Below, in pieces: positions 27,012 to 36,023 of a stretch of DNA of 55,030 bases (the first letter of the stretch is position 1; the number at the start of each line of letters is the position of its first letter). The stretch covers positions 1 to 55,030 of the forward strand of contig NZ_JAQSDN010000021.1 of the NCBI RefSeq assembly GCF_029945925.1. The letters are read 5' to 3'. Made by a program: the position numbers and the translations under genes. The notes beneath the pieces were generated by a model, which saw nothing but the letters and a program-made list of their open reading frames with translations, had not been told where the DNA came from and did no database searches. Source of the stretch: Polaromonas sp. (GTDB taxonomy: Bacteria > Pseudomonadota > Gammaproteobacteria > Burkholderiales > Burkholderiaceae_C).

Positions 27012-27914
27012 TCAGACCTTTTTTGCCGCAGAGCGGCGTATCGCCTCGTTGATTTCGGCGATGGAGCGTTCGATCGCCGCATCGTCAAGGTCTTCGACGC
27101 TGGAGTCGAGCACGCCGGCCTGGATGGTCGATGCAAAAACGCCGTCCATGATGCTGTCGGTCGATACGCCGCGCGTCGATTCGAAAGCGTCAGGTGTTTC
27201 CCACTCCATGGCCAGCACCGTGACGTTGTCGCTGTGCTCGCCGCCATTACGCAGCGCATGCTCGACCATGTCGGGCACAGCATCAGACACGCTGTTGCCA
27301 GCCATGTGGCGCACAATTTCAGCGTCGGTCAGTGTCCCCCACAGGCCGTCGGAGCACAGCATCAGTTTGTCGCCCTGCTGCAGGACTACCGGGCCGGCGA
27401 TGTCAAACACCGGCTTGGACGGTGAACCCAGGCAGGTGAACAGGATGTTGCGATTCAGGCGCTCGAGTTTGATGATGCCCGCGTTTTGCTGCTCCAGGTA
27501 GGAGTGGTCGCGCGTGCGGGTCAGCAGCTCGCCGTCACGCACCACGTAGAGCCGCGAGTCGCCGCAATGGACCCAGGTCGCGCCCGAGCCCTGCAGGATG
27601 GCCGCCACCACCGTGGTGCGCGGTGTATCGAGCATGCCTTTTTCGCTGGCATAACGAATGATCTGGTGGTGCGCCGCCATCAGGGCCGACGAGAGGAATT
27701 CGGTGGTGTCCCTGACCAGTGGCCGGGCTTCCTTTTGATACAGCGCAGAAATGGTCTGCAGCGCCAGCTGGGCCGCGACCTCGCCTTCAGGGTGACCGCC
27801 CATGCCGTCGGCCAGCACAAACAGGCCCGACTCGCGCGTGTAGCAATACCCCATGCGGTCTTCGTTTTTCTCGCGACCGCCCTTGCGACTGACCTGAAAG
27901 ACCGAGAATTTCAT
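27012..27914 (-). CDS. PP2C-type serine/threonine phosphatase
   Basis: This 300-residue soluble protein is a PP2C/Stp1-like phosphatase. It shows the metal-site motifs NEDRMGY, FVLADGMGGHPEGE and LMLCSDGLWG, and DNVTVLAME near residue 235, all with the expected Asp residues. A tail of about 60 residues follows the catalytic domain. Its ATG overlaps the stop of the upstream Ser/Thr kinase by four bases (ATGA), so the two are made together and most likely oppose each other on shared substrates, as in PknB/PrpC or PppA/PpkA pairs. No type VI secretion genes are nearby, so a T6SS role is not supported. Confidence 0.92.
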   Translation of the reverse strand: MKFSVFQVSRKGGREKNEDRMGYCYTRESGLFVLADGMGGHPEGEVAAQLALQTISALYQKEARPLVRDTTEFLSSALMAAHHQIIRYASEKGMLDTPRTTVVAAILQGSGATWVHCGDSRLYVVRDGELLTRTRDHSYLEQQNAGIIKLERLNRNILFTCLGSPSKPVFDIAGPVVLQQGDKLMLCSDGLWGTLTDAEIVRHMAGNSVSDAVPDMVEHALRNGGEHSDNVTVLAMEWETPDAFESTRGVSTDSIMDGVFASTIQAGVLDSSVEDLDDAAIERSIAEINEAIRRSAAKKV

Positions 27915-28918
27915 TTGAATTTCGTCGCAAAGCCAGTGGCCTTGCGCGCGGTTTTCTTGGTGTCTGACACCATGTTGTCAAACTGCAGCCGCATTTTCTC
28001 GCCGACCGTCAGCTTGGTGTAGCGCCGCTCACCCTCGCGGCTGAGTTCTTTCTGCAAGGCAAAAACCGATTGCGGCCGCGACAAGGGATCGAGTGACATG
28101 CACCATTCAACCACTTCAATGAGGTTGTCTGAATACACGCCGCGCAAACGGGAGAGTGCAAGCGACAGACGGTCTTTTTCCAGTCGTTGCGGCGCATCAT
28201 TGGGCGGGTAGCCCTGCATGGTCGCGTAAATGCAGGCGCCGATGGCGTAAATGTCGGTCCACGGCCCCATCGACGAATCACGCCGGTACATCTCGGGCGC
28301 GGCGAAACCGGGGGTGTACATGGGGCGGATGAAGTTGCCTTCCTTGCTCAGCACCTCGCGGGCGGCGCCAAAATCAATCATCACGGCCTTGTTGTCGTCG
28401 GTCACGAAGATGTTGGCCGGCTTGATGTCCAGGTGCAGCATCTTGTGCTGGTGCACGATGCGCAAGCCCCGCAGGATCTCGTCAAACAGGGAGCGGATGG
28501 TCGACTCGCGAAACACCTTCTGTTTTTTGAGCTCGCGCGCGGTGATGATGAAATCCTGCAGGGTACCGCCCTCCAGGTAGTTCATCACCATGTAGACGGT
28601 TTCGTTTTCGCGGAAGAAATTAAGCACGCTCACCACGGACGCGTGCGAGATCTGGGCCAGCGAGCGCCCTTCCTCGAAGAAACTTTTCAGGCCCAGGCGG
28701 TACAGCGAGAGCTTTTCAGGCTGCACCTGGGGCAGCAATTCGCCCGGCGGGCGGCTGGCCAGCGAGGACGGCAGGTACTCCTTGATGGCGACCTGCTGGC
28801 CTTCGTTGTCAACAGCCAAGTAAACTACCCCAAACCCGCCGGCCGACAGCTTGCGCACGACGCGATAACCGCCAATGACTGTATCGGGTGGGAGTGGCGC
28901 GGGCTTGACCTTTGACAT
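27911..28918 (-). CDS. Eukaryotic-like serine/threonine protein kinase
   Basis: This 335-residue kinase has the glycine loop KLSAGGFGVVYLA (24-36), Lys46 in VAIKEYLP, the catalytic loop HLDIKPANIF with Asp164, and the metal-binding DFG at 182-184. An APE-equivalent (AAPEMY) and the usual C-lobe follow. There is no transmembrane segment or sensor domain; the C-terminus is a short basic tail (KKTARKATGFATKFK), so it is cytoplasmic. It is the first gene of the leftward unit with the PP2C phosphatase, and is divergent from yicC across 67 bases. Its substrates are unknown. Confidence 0.92.
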   Translation of the reverse strand: MSKVKPAPLPPDTVIGGYRVVRKLSAGGFGVVYLAVDNEGQQVAIKEYLPSSLASRPPGELLPQVQPEKLSLYRLGLKSFFEEGRSLAQISHASVVSVLNFFRENETVYMVMNYLEGGTLQDFIITARELKKQKVFRESTIRSLFDEILRGLRIVHQHKMLHLDIKPANIFVTDDNKAVMIDFGAAREVLSKEGNFIRPMYTPGFAAPEMYRRDSSMGPWTDIYAIGACIYATMQGYPPNDAPQRLEKDRLSLALSRLRGVYSDNLIEVVEWCMSLDPLSRPQSVFALQKELSREGERRYTKLTVGEKMRLQFDNMVSDTKKTARKATGFATKFK

Positions 28919-28985
28919 AATTCGGGATTAAGCAAGGTGACGGGATCACCAAGTCCTGTTTACTCTACGAAAAGCGTATTACTAA

Positions 28986-29903
28986 ATGTCAGTTTACAGC
29001 ATGACAGGCTATGCAGCCGTCCAATCCACCCCTGCGAGAAATACCCCGGAAACGGACGCCGGGACGGACGCCAGTGCACGCCTGGGTGTGGAGATACGCT
29101 CGGTCAACAGCCGCTTTCTGGATCTGGCCTTCCGCCTGCCCGATGAGCTGCGTCAGGCCGAGCCTGCCCTGCGTGAACTACTGACCGGCAAGCTCAAGCG
29201 CGGCAAGATTGAAATGCGCGTCTCGCTGGAGAGCAGCTCCGGCAGCAGCCTGCGTGCCCCGGCGGCAAGCACGCTGCAGCGACTGGGCTCCCTGGAAGAC
29301 ACGGTGAAATCGTGGCTGCCCCATGCCGCCGCCCTGAGTGTGGCCGATGTGCTGCGGCTGGCGGGCGGCGAAGACAAAACCACCCACGACTACAGTGACG
29401 AGTTGCTCAAGCTGTCCAAAAAAGCCCTGAAGGACCTGCTGGCGGCCCGGGAGCGCGAAGGCGCCCGGCTGGCGCAGATGCTGCTGGACCGCACAGCCCA
29501 GTTGCGGGTCCTGGCGGACTCGGCCGTGCCCATGGTGCCCAAGCTGGTCGAGCAGCAAAAAATCCGCTTCATGGAACGCTGGCAGGAAGCCATGGCGCTG
29601 GGCGGCGGCAGCACCCTGCCCGAAGCGGCACAGGACCGGGCCCTGACGGAAGCCACCTCCTTTGCGATACGCATTGATGTGGCGGAGGAAATCACGCGGC
29701 TGTCCTCCCACCTGGACGAAATCGACCGGCTGCTCGCCGCCGGCGGCGAAGTCGGCAAACGGCTGGACTTCCTGATCCAGGAGCTGCACCGCGAAGCCAA
29801 CACGCTGGGTTCCAAATCCGGGTCGCTGGAACTCACCCATGTCTCGGTGGACATGAAGGTGCTGATCGAGCAGATCCGCGAGCAGGTCCAAAACATCGAA
29901 TGA
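28986..29903 (+). CDS. yicC: YicC family endoribonuclease-like protein
   Basis: This 305-residue protein is of the YicC/YloC family; E. coli YicC has been linked to decay of small RNA and is reported to have endoribonuclease activity. It begins MSVYSMTGYAAVQ and has SVNSRFLDLAFRLPDELR, the basic segment GKLKRGKIEMRVSLE, and the conserved C-terminal half with RLDFLIQELHREANTLGSK. A short Asp/Thr-rich insertion follows the first strand. It precedes gmk by 45 bases on the same strand, the common proteobacterial order. Confidence 0.94.
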   Translation: MSVYSMTGYAAVQSTPARNTPETDAGTDASARLGVEIRSVNSRFLDLAFRLPDELRQAEPALRELLTGKLKRGKIEMRVSLESSSGSSLRAPAASTLQRLGSLEDTVKSWLPHAAALSVADVLRLAGGEDKTTHDYSDELLKLSKKALKDLLAAREREGARLAQMLLDRTAQLRVLADSAVPMVPKLVEQQKIRFMERWQEAMALGGGSTLPEAAQDRALTEATSFAIRIDVAEEITRLSSHLDEIDRLLAAGGEVGKRLDFLIQELHREANTLGSKSGSLELTHVSVDMKVLIEQIREQVQNIE

Positions 29904-29948
29904 GGCCTGCCCGGCTCTGAATCAACTCATCTACAAGAACCTGACGCC

Positions 29949-30569
29949 ATGGATTACCCCGGAAACCTGTTTGTTGTCGCTGCTCCCAGTGGGGCTGGCA
30001 AATCCAGCCTGGTCAAGGCCCTGATGGAGCTCGATGCGCGGGTGCAGCCGGCGGTGTCGCACACCACCCGGCCACCCCGCGGGCAGGAAAAACATGGCCG
30101 AGAATACTTCTTCATTTCGCCCGAGGAGTTTGACGGCATGGTGCTGCGGGACTCCTTCCTGGAATGGGCGCATGTCCATGGCCAGCGTTACGGCACGTCG
30201 CGCCAAACGATCGAGGAACGCGTGGCCACCGGTGCCGACGTCATTCTGGAAATCGACTTTCAGGGCGCGATCAACATCAAGCGTATTTTCAACAACGCGG
30301 TGCTGATCTTCATTCTGCCGCCCAGCTGGGAGGAGTTGCGCTCGCGGCTGGAGCGGCGCGGCGAGGATACGCCGGAAGTGATCGAACTGCGGCTTAAAAA
30401 TGCGGCCATCGAGATGGCCCAGGCCCACGAATTCGATTTCGTTATAATCAACGAGTTATTTGAACGAGCAGTTTTCGACCTGAAAACCATTGTCCATGCC
30501 CAGCGGCTCAAGTTTGCAGCCCAAAGACGTGCCCGCGCCGAGACCTTCCAGGCCCTGCACATTGCCTGA
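29949..30569 (+). CDS. gmk: Guanylate kinase
   Basis: Gmk converts GMP to GDP with ATP. The 206-residue protein has the P-loop [10 protein letters not shown] (about 13-22), the GMP-binding segment [32 protein letters not shown] and the LID-region Arg cluster [10 protein letters not shown]. Length is normal. It is followed by rpoZ 43 bases later, then spoT. gmk, rpoZ and spoT link purine nucleotide pools, RNA polymerase and the (p)ppGpp response, and are often neighbours in Proteobacteria. Confidence 0.97.
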   Translation: MDYPGNLFVVAAPSGAGKSSLVKALMELDARVQPAVSHTTRPPRGQEKHGREYFFISPEEFDGMVLRDSFLEWAHVHGQRYGTSRQTIEERVATGADVILEIDFQGAINIKRIFNNAVLIFILPPSWEELRSRLERRGEDTPEVIELRLKNAAIEMAQAHEFDFVIINELFERAVFDLKTIVHAQRLKFAAQRRARAETFQALHIA

Positions 30570-30612
30570 CTTGCTGCTTCATTCCCCTACTGCATTTAAC
30601 CCGGAGATCATC

Positions 30613-30816
30613 ATGGCCCGCATCACTGTTGAAGACTGCCTGGAAAAAATCCCCAACCGCTTCCAGCTCGTTCTGGCTGCGACCTATCGCGCGCGCATGC
30701 TCAGCCAGGGCCATGCACCCAAAATCGAGAGCAAGAACAAGCCTGGCGTGACCGCCTTGCGCGAAATCGCCGAAGGCAAAATCGGCCTCGAAATGCTGAA
30801 AAAAGTCCCCAGCTGA
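30613..30816 (+). CDS. rpoZ: RNA polymerase omega subunit
   Basis: Omega helps assemble RNA polymerase around beta-prime and forms part of ppGpp site 1. The 67-residue protein begins [20 protein letters not shown] and has the conserved [11 protein letters not shown] and [17 protein letters not shown] blocks. The ATG follows CCGGAGAT. A strong rho-independent terminator lies 25 bases after the stop, so the spoT gene downstream probably has its own promoter or depends on read-through. Confidence 0.97.
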   Translation: MARITVEDCLEKIPNRFQLVLAATYRARMLSQGHAPKIESKNKPGVTALREIAEGKIGLEMLKKVPS

Positions 30817-30840
30817 GGCTCCCTCCCCCTCCTCCAAAAA

Positions 30841-30865
30841 AGCACCGCCTGCGGTGCTTTTTTTT
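30841..30865 (+). terminator. Rho-independent terminator after rpoZ
   Basis: AGCACCG and CGGTGCT pair over CCTG (30841-30858) and are followed by a run of eight or more T, with a matching A-run upstream. It could work in both directions. Confidence 0.9.
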
Positions 30866-30931
30866 GTTTCCCCAAGGTCGTGTAATGCCCGCTTTTTGCA
30901 TGTTTTATCGGCACCACGATACATTTAAGGC

Positions 30932-33178
30932 ATGAGCGCCCTGGATTTCCCCATCGCAACCGTCACCTCCACCCCGGCTGCCGCCAACGCAGCCGCGGCG
31001 AGTTTTGCCGCGCTCACGGCGAAACTGGACTACATGAGCGCCGAGGACGTCAACAACGTCCGGACCGCCTACCGCTTTGCCGATGAAGCGCATCTGGGCC
31101 AGATACGCAACGGCGGCCTGCCCTACATCACCCACCCGATCGCCGTGGCGCAACAGTGCGCCGAATGGAAGCTCGACGCACAGGCCCTGATGGCCGCCCT
31201 GCTGCACGATGCAATCGAGGATTGCGGCGTCACCAAGCCCGAGCTGATCGAGCGTTTTGGCGCGCCTGTCGCGGAACTGGTGGACGGCCTGACCAAGCTG
31301 GAAAAGCTGGAATTCAACACCCGCGAGGAAAACCAGGCCGAATCGTTTCGCAAGATGCTGCTGGCAATGGCACGCGATGTGCGCGTCATCCTGATCAAGC
31401 TGGCCGACCGCAGCCACAACATGCGCACGCTCAGCGACGTGCCGCGCAGCAAGTGGAACCGCATCTCGCGCGAGACCCTGGACATCTATGCGCCGATCGC
31501 GCACCGCCTGGGCCTGAACGCAACCTACCGCGAGCTGCAGGACCTCGCTTTCCAGCACCTGTACCCCTGGCGTTACGCCACGCTGACCAAGGCCCTCGCC
31601 CGCGCCCGTGGCCGCCGGCGCGATGTGATCAAGCGGGTTCAGTCCGAAGTGGAAGCGGCGTTTGCCAGCGCCGGCATCCAGGTGCATATCTACGGGCGCG
31701 AAAAAGCGCTCTATTCGATCTATCGCAAGATGGATGAAAAACACCTGTCGTTTGCGCAGGTGACGGACATCTACGGCTTTCGCATCATCGTCGCCAGTGT
31801 CACGGCCTGCTACACCGCCATGGGCGTGCTGCACCAGCTCTACAAGCCGCTGCCGGGAAAATTCAAGGACTACATCGCGATCCCCAAGGTCAATGGCTAC
31901 CAGTCGCTGCACACCACGCTGGTCGGCCCCTTCGGCACCAACATCGAATTCCAGATGCGCACCGAGGCCATGCACATCGTGGCTGAATCCGGCGTTGCCG
32001 CACACTGGCTCTACAAGGCCACCGCCCCGGAAAGCGACGCCTCGCAACGGCTGGGCACCCAGTGGCTGCAATCCCTGCTCGATATCCAGCACGAAACCCG
32101 CGATGCCGCCGAGTTCTGGGACCACGTCAAGATCGACCTGTTTCCCGACGCCGTCTATGTGTTCACACCGAAAAGCCAGATCATGGCCATGCCGCGCGGC
32201 GCAACGATTGTCGATTTTGCCTACGCCATCCACAGCGACGTGGGGCACCGCGCCGTGGCCGCCAAGGTCAATGGCGAGCAGGTTCCGCTGCGCTCGGAGC
32301 TGCACAACGGCGACGTGATCGAGATCATCACCGCGTCGGTCTCCAGCCCCAACCCCGCCTGGCTGGGTTTTGTGCGCACCGGCAAAGCCCGATCGAAGAT
32401 TCGCCATCACCTCAAAACCATGGCCCTGAGCGAGTCGCAGGAACTGGGCGAAAAAATGCTGGCGCAAGCCTTGCGGGCCGAGGGCATAGACCGCGAGCGG
32501 CTGTCCGAGGACGACGACGCCCACCACGCCACGTGGGAAAAAATCCTGCGTTTCAGCGGCAACCGCACGCGCGCCGAGTTGCTCACCGATATCGGCCTGG
32601 GCAAACGGATCGCCAGCATGATCGCCAAGCGCATCGTCACGCTGCTGGCTGAAACCGGCGAAAAACCGGACCCCTTGCTGATGAGCCGGGAGCGTTACAC
32701 CGCGCACGAATCGATTTCGCAAGGCGCGCTGGTGCTGGACGGCAGTGAAGGCGCCTCGGTCAAGTTTGCCGCATGTTGCCGGCCCATTCCGGGCGACGCC
32801 ATCGTGGGTTATCTGGGGCGCGGTGAAGGCCTGGTGGTCCACACGGACGACTGCGCCATCGCCAAAAAACTGCAGCACCGCGACAGCGAGCGCTTCATTG
32901 CGGTCGATTGGTCGGACGAACCCACCCGTGCCTTTGAAACCGGCCTGCTGGTCACGGTCACCAATGGCAAAGGTGTGCTCGCCCGCGTGGCTTCGGCGCT
33001 GGCCGCCGCTGAGGCCGACATCACGCATGTGGACATGGGGCAGGAGCCGGCGCAGGATGCGACCGACCTGCGCTTTGACGTGGCCGTGCGTGACCGCATC
33101 CACCTGGCGTCCGTCATGCGCAGCGTCAAGCGTACCCCTTCGGTTTTGCGGGTCCAGCGCGCCAAACCCGGCGTCTGA
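30932..33178 (+). CDS. spoT: RelA/SpoT family (p)ppGpp synthetase/hydrolase
   Basis: This 748-residue enzyme makes and breaks (p)ppGpp. It has the HD hydrolase domain (about 60-210, with LLHDAIEDCGV, so hydrolysis should be active), the synthetase domain (about 250-370, SIYRKMDEKH, GYQSLHTTLVGPFG), a TGS domain (about 400-465, YVFTPKSQIMAMPRG), a conserved helical/zinc-finger region (KFAACCRPIPGDAIVG), and a C-terminal ACT domain (about 668-740). The RXKD-type synthetase motif of bifunctional enzymes reads KFKD here. With both domains intact, it is the bifunctional Rel/SpoT type. The 30-residue N-terminal extension is Ala-rich. It lies after the rpoZ terminator. Confidence 0.95.
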   Translation: MSALDFPIATVTSTPAAANAAAASFAALTAKLDYMSAEDVNNVRTAYRFADEAHLGQIRNGGLPYITHPIAVAQQCAEWKLDAQALMAALLHDAIEDCGVTKPELIERFGAPVAELVDGLTKLEKLEFNTREENQAESFRKMLLAMARDVRVILIKLADRSHNMRTLSDVPRSKWNRISRETLDIYAPIAHRLGLNATYRELQDLAFQHLYPWRYATLTKALARARGRRRDVIKRVQSEVEAAFASAGIQVHIYGREKALYSIYRKMDEKHLSFAQVTDIYGFRIIVASVTACYTAMGVLHQLYKPLPGKFKDYIAIPKVNGYQSLHTTLVGPFGTNIEFQMRTEAMHIVAESGVAAHWLYKATAPESDASQRLGTQWLQSLLDIQHETRDAAEFWDHVKIDLFPDAVYVFTPKSQIMAMPRGATIVDFAYAIHSDVGHRAVAAKVNGEQVPLRSELHNGDVIEIITASVSSPNPAWLGFVRTGKARSKIRHHLKTMALSESQELGEKMLAQALRAEGIDRERLSEDDDAHHATWEKILRFSGNRTRAELLTDIGLGKRIASMIAKRIVTLLAETGEKPDPLLMSRERYTAHESISQGALVLDGSEGASVKFAACCRPIPGDAIVGYLGRGEGLVVHTDDCAIAKKLQHRDSERFIAVDWSDEPTRAFETGLLVTVTNGKGVLARVASALAAAEADITHVDMGQEPAQDATDLRFDVAVRDRIHLASVMRSVKRTPSVLRVQRAKPGV

Positions 33179-33209
33179 GGGCGCGGCCCCCGGGGCTGTT
33201 TAGTTCATG

Positions 33210-33782
33210 TCAGCGCGGCCCACCGGGGGCCTCTGGCGCCGGATAACTGACCTGCACCACCTCGATGTCCTTGAGCCCGCCCGGGGTCGCCAGTTTCACT
33301 TCGTCGCCGACCCGCGCCTTGAGCAGCGCACGGGCAATCGGTGAGATCCAGCTGACCTGGTGGCGCGCACTGTCCGCCTCGTCAATGCCCAGAATGGTCA
33401 CCGTCTGCCCGGAACCGCTGCTGTCGATGTAGCTGACGGTGGCGCCAAAAAACACCTGGTCGCTGCCATGGTGCACGGCCGGGTCGGAAATCTCGGCAAT
33501 TTCAAGCCGCTTGGTCAGGAAACGGATGCGCCGGTCGATCTCGCGCAGTCGCTTCTTGCCGTAGTGGTAGTCGCCGTTTTCGGAGCGGTCGCCGTTGCTG
33601 GCGGCCCAGTGAACCACCTCCACCACCTTGGGACGCTCGTTGTCGATCAGGTCCAGCAGCTCGGCCTTGAGCCGGCCGTAGCCCTCGGGCGTGATGTAGT
33701 TTTTGCCGCCCGCGGGCAAAGGCGGCAACGACAACTCGTCATCGTCGTCCGCGTCGGTTTCTTTGGTGAAGGCTTTGCTCAT
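33210..33782 (-). CDS. greB: Transcript cleavage factor GreB
   Basis: GreB rescues backtracked RNA polymerase by stimulating transcript cleavage. The 190-residue protein has the coiled-coil finger with the tip GDRSENGDYHYGKKRLREIDRR (shown here in two parts: GDRSENGDYHYGKK and RLREIDRR), carrying the catalytic acidic pair, and a C-terminal FKBP-like domain with SWISPIARALL and GDEVKLATPGG. It has about 25 extra N-terminal residues rich in Asp/Glu compared with E. coli GreB (158 aa). It is convergent with spoT; two tRNA genes lie upstream on the same strand. Confidence 0.94.
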   Translation of the reverse strand: MSKAFTKETDADDDDELSLPPLPAGGKNYITPEGYGRLKAELLDLIDNERPKVVEVVHWAASNGDRSENGDYHYGKKRLREIDRRIRFLTKRLEIAEISDPAVHHGSDQVFFGATVSYIDSSGSGQTVTILGIDEADSARHQVSWISPIARALLKARVGDEVKLATPGGLKDIEVVQVSYPAPEAPGGPR

Positions 33783-33830
33783 GAGCGACTGAGGCAGTCA
33801 AAACGTGTCCATATCGGGACATCGTAACGA

Positions 33831-33863
33831 AAAAGCCCTGGAACCTTGCGGTTCCAGGGCTTG
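33831..33863 (-). terminator. Rho-independent terminator downstream of the tRNA pair
   Basis: Read leftward, AAGCCCTGGAACC and GGTTCCAGGGCTT are perfect arms over GCAA, followed by TTTTTCG. It lies just after tRNA-Arg and before greB, so it should end the tRNA transcript. Confidence 0.88.
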
Positions 33864-33868
33864 ACGTT

Positions 33869-33945
33869 TGGTGCGGCTGGCAGGAATTGAACCCACGACC
33901 CCTTGGTTCGTAGCCAAGTACTCTATCCAACTGAGCTACAGCCGC
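33869..33945 (-). tRNA. tRNA-Arg(ACG)
   Basis: Read leftward this is 77 bases, starting GCGGCTGTAGCTCAG and ending CAGCCGC-A-CCA with an encoded CCA. The anticodon stem CTTGG/CCAAG encloses CTACGAA with anticodon ACG, whose first base should be edited to inosine by TadA. It is 30 bases from the CAU tRNA and probably co-transcribed. Confidence 0.97.
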
Positions 33946-33975
33946 TAAGCCTCGAATTATAGCCTACTAATTGGG

Positions 33976-34052
33976 TGGTAGGGCGTCACAGACTTGAACT
34001 GTGGACCAAAGGATTATGAGTCCTCTGCTCTAACCAACTGAGCTAACGCCCC
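33976..34052 (-). tRNA. tRNA with CAU anticodon (Met or lysidine-type Ile)
   Basis: Read leftward this is 77 bases, GGGGCGTTAGCTCAGTTGGT at the start and ACGCCC-T-A-CCA at the end. The anticodon loop is CTCATAA (CAU). The first acceptor pair is G1-U72, not Watson-Crick. The body (GACTCATAATC, TTGGTC, GTTCAAGTC) looks more like tRNA-Ile2, whose C34 is changed to lysidine by TilS, than like elongator tRNA-Met of E. coli. Automatic annotation would call it Met. Identity is unresolved. Confidence 0.9.
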
Positions 34053-34079
34053 ACGTCGCCAGAGCAGATTGTACCGGCC

Positions 34080-35099
34080 CTACTTGCTGTGGCTCAGTGC
34101 GCTGCTGACCATCTTGGCCGTGATGTCGACGATCTGGATCATTTTTTCATAGGGCATGCGCATGGGCCCGATGACGCCCAGGGTGCCCACGACCTTGCCG
34201 TCCACCTCGTAGGGTGCGGTCACGATGGACAGTTCCTGGTAGGGCACGACCTGACTTTCGCCGCCGATATAAATGCGCACCCCCTCGGCCCGGCTGGACA
34301 CATCGAGCAGGCGCATGAGCTGGGCTTTCTGCTCGAACAGGTCGAACAGCTTGCGCAGGTTGCCCATGTCGCTGGAGAAATCGCTGACCGCCAGCAGGTT
34401 GCGTTCGCCCGAGATCACCACCTCGTCGCGCGACTCGATCGCCTCGCTGCTGACCTGCACGGCCGCCTGCATCAGGATGGCGATCTCGCCGCGCAGGGCT
34501 TCCACCTCGCTCCCCAGCCGCTCGCGCACTTCCTCGATCGCCATGCCGGCGTAGTGCGAATTGAGGAAGTTGGCCGCTTCGATGAGCTGGCTCTGGGTGT
34601 AGTCGGTCTCGGTGAAGATCACGCGGTTCTGCACGTCGCCGTCGGGCGAGACGATGATGACCAGGATGCGTTTTTCGGACAGGCGCAGAAATTCGATGTG
34701 GCGGAACACGGACGTGCGGCGCGGGGCCATCACGACACCGACAAACTGCGACAGGTCCGACAGGATGTTGGCGGCGTTGCTGAAAACTTTCTGCGGCTGG
34801 TCCGGTGCCAGGCGGGGTGTGCCCAGCGCGGTGAGCGACGAATACTGGTCGCGCTGCATGGTCAGCATGGTGTCGACAAACAGGCGGTATCCGCGGGCGG
34901 TCGGGATGCGGCCGGCCGAGGTGTGCGGGCTGACGATCAGGCCCAGATCCTCCAGGTCGCTCATGACATTGCGTATGGTCGCCGGCGACAGGTCCAGTCC
35001 GGAGGCCTTGGACAAGGTGCGCGAGCCGACCGGTTGACCGTCGGCGATGTAGCGCTCCACAAGCGCTTTTAACAACAGTCGGGCACGTTCATCAAGCAT
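34080..35099 (-). CDS. hrcA: Heat-inducible transcription repressor HrcA
   Basis: HrcA binds CIRCE operators and represses chaperone genes such as groESL. The 339-residue protein has the N-terminal winged helix (1-100, [20 protein letters not shown] and [21 protein letters not shown]), the dimerisation region, and the C-terminal GAF-like domain ending [16 protein letters not shown]. Length is typical. I see no CIRCE inverted repeat in the short region before it. It is divergent from nadK across 48 bases. No groEL or dnaK is in the window. Confidence 0.96.
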   Translation of the reverse strand: MLDERARLLLKALVERYIADGQPVGSRTLSKASGLDLSPATIRNVMSDLEDLGLIVSPHTSAGRIPTARGYRLFVDTMLTMQRDQYSSLTALGTPRLAPDQPQKVFSNAANILSDLSQFVGVVMAPRRTSVFRHIEFLRLSEKRILVIIVSPDGDVQNRVIFTETDYTQSQLIEAANFLNSHYAGMAIEEVRERLGSEVEALRGEIAILMQAAVQVSSEAIESRDEVVISGERNLLAVSDFSSDMGNLRKLFDLFEQKAQLMRLLDVSSRAEGVRIYIGGESQVVPYQELSIVTAPYEVDGKVVGTLGVIGPMRMPYEKMIQIVDITAKMVSSALSHSK

Positions 35100-35147
35100 G
35101 AAGCCATTCTACGAAGCTTGGCAAGGATGTTGTGATGTAATTTGGCG

Positions 35148-36023
35148 ATGAAGTCGCAATTTCGTCACGTCGCCCTGATCGGGAAGTACCACGCACAGGG
35201 TTCACGCTCGGCGCTGGAGGAAATTGCCGGCTTCCTGCACACGCAGGGTTGCGAGGTCACGCTGGAAAAAGACACGGCCAGCAACACCGGCCTGACGCAC
35301 TACCCGGTGCTTGATGTGGCCGGCGTCGGTGCGCATTGCGACCTGGCACTGGTGGTCGGTGGCGACGGCACCATGCTGGGCATAGGACGGCAGCTGGCCC
35401 AGTTCGGTGTGCCGCTGGTCGGCATCAACCAGGGCCGCCTGGGCTTCATCACCGACATCGCCTTCGAGGATTTCCAGACCGCGCTCGAGCCCATGCTGCG
35501 CGGCGAATACGAGGAAGACCGGCGCTGGATGATGCAGGCCGAGGTCATGCGTGACGGCCGCTGCGTCTTCAGCGCCACCGCCATGAACGACGTGGTTGTC
35601 AACCGCGGCGCCACCGCCGGCATGGTCGAGCTCAGGGTCGAAGTTGATGGCCGTTTTGTGGCCAACCAGCGCGCCGACGGCCTGATCATTTCCACGCCGA
35701 CCGGCTCCACCGCCTATGCGCTGTCGGCGGGCGGTCCGCTGCTGCACCCCTCGATTTCCGGCTGGGTCATGGTGCCGATTGCGCCGCACACGCTGTCGAA
35801 CCGGCCCATCGTGTTGCCCGACACGGGCGAGGTCACCGTGGAAATTGTCGCGGGCCGCGATGCCAGCGCCAATTTCGACATGCAGTCGCTGGCCACCCTG
35901 CTGCACGGCGACCGCATCACGGTGCGGCGCTCGGAATACCAGATGCGTTTCCTGCATCCCCGGGGCTGGAGCTACTTCGACACCCTGCGGAAAAAACTTC
36001 ACTGGAATGAAGGTGCGGTATGA
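35148..36023 (+). CDS. nadK: NAD kinase
   Basis: NadK phosphorylates NAD to NADP. The 291-residue protein begins [18 protein letters not shown] and has the catalytic GGDGTMLG motif (about 68-75), the NAD-binding [20 protein letters not shown], and [22 protein letters not shown]. The ATG at 35148 is preferred to an in-frame TTG two codons earlier. The stop overlaps the recN ATG by four bases, so nadK, recN and rapZ form a coupled operon divergent from hrcA. Confidence 0.96.
   Translation: MKSQFRHVALIGKYHAQGSRSALEEIAGFLHTQGCEVTLEKDTASNTGLTHYPVLDVAGVGAHCDLALVVGGDGTMLGIGRQLAQFGVPLVGINQGRLGFITDIAFEDFQTALEPMLRGEYEEDRRWMMQAEVMRDGRCVFSATAMNDVVVNRGATAGMVELRVEVDGRFVANQRADGLIISTPTGSTAYALSAGGPLLHPSISGWVMVPIAPHTLSNRPIVLPDTGEVTVEIVAGRDASANFDMQSLATLLHGDRITVRRSEYQMRFLHPRGWSYFDTLRKKLHWNEGAV

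Noticed and set aside
27012..28918. Kinase-phosphatase pair as part of a type VI secretion locus
   Set aside because: None of the T6SS core genes (tssB, tssC, hcp, clpV) is in the window.
30905..33103. Long open frame (about 732 codons) opposite to spoT
   Set aside because: Antisense of a well-conserved gene, with no motif of its own.
35100..35147. CIRCE operator between hrcA and nadK
   Set aside because: No TTAGCACTC-N9-GAGTGCTAA-like inverted repeat is present in the 48 bases.
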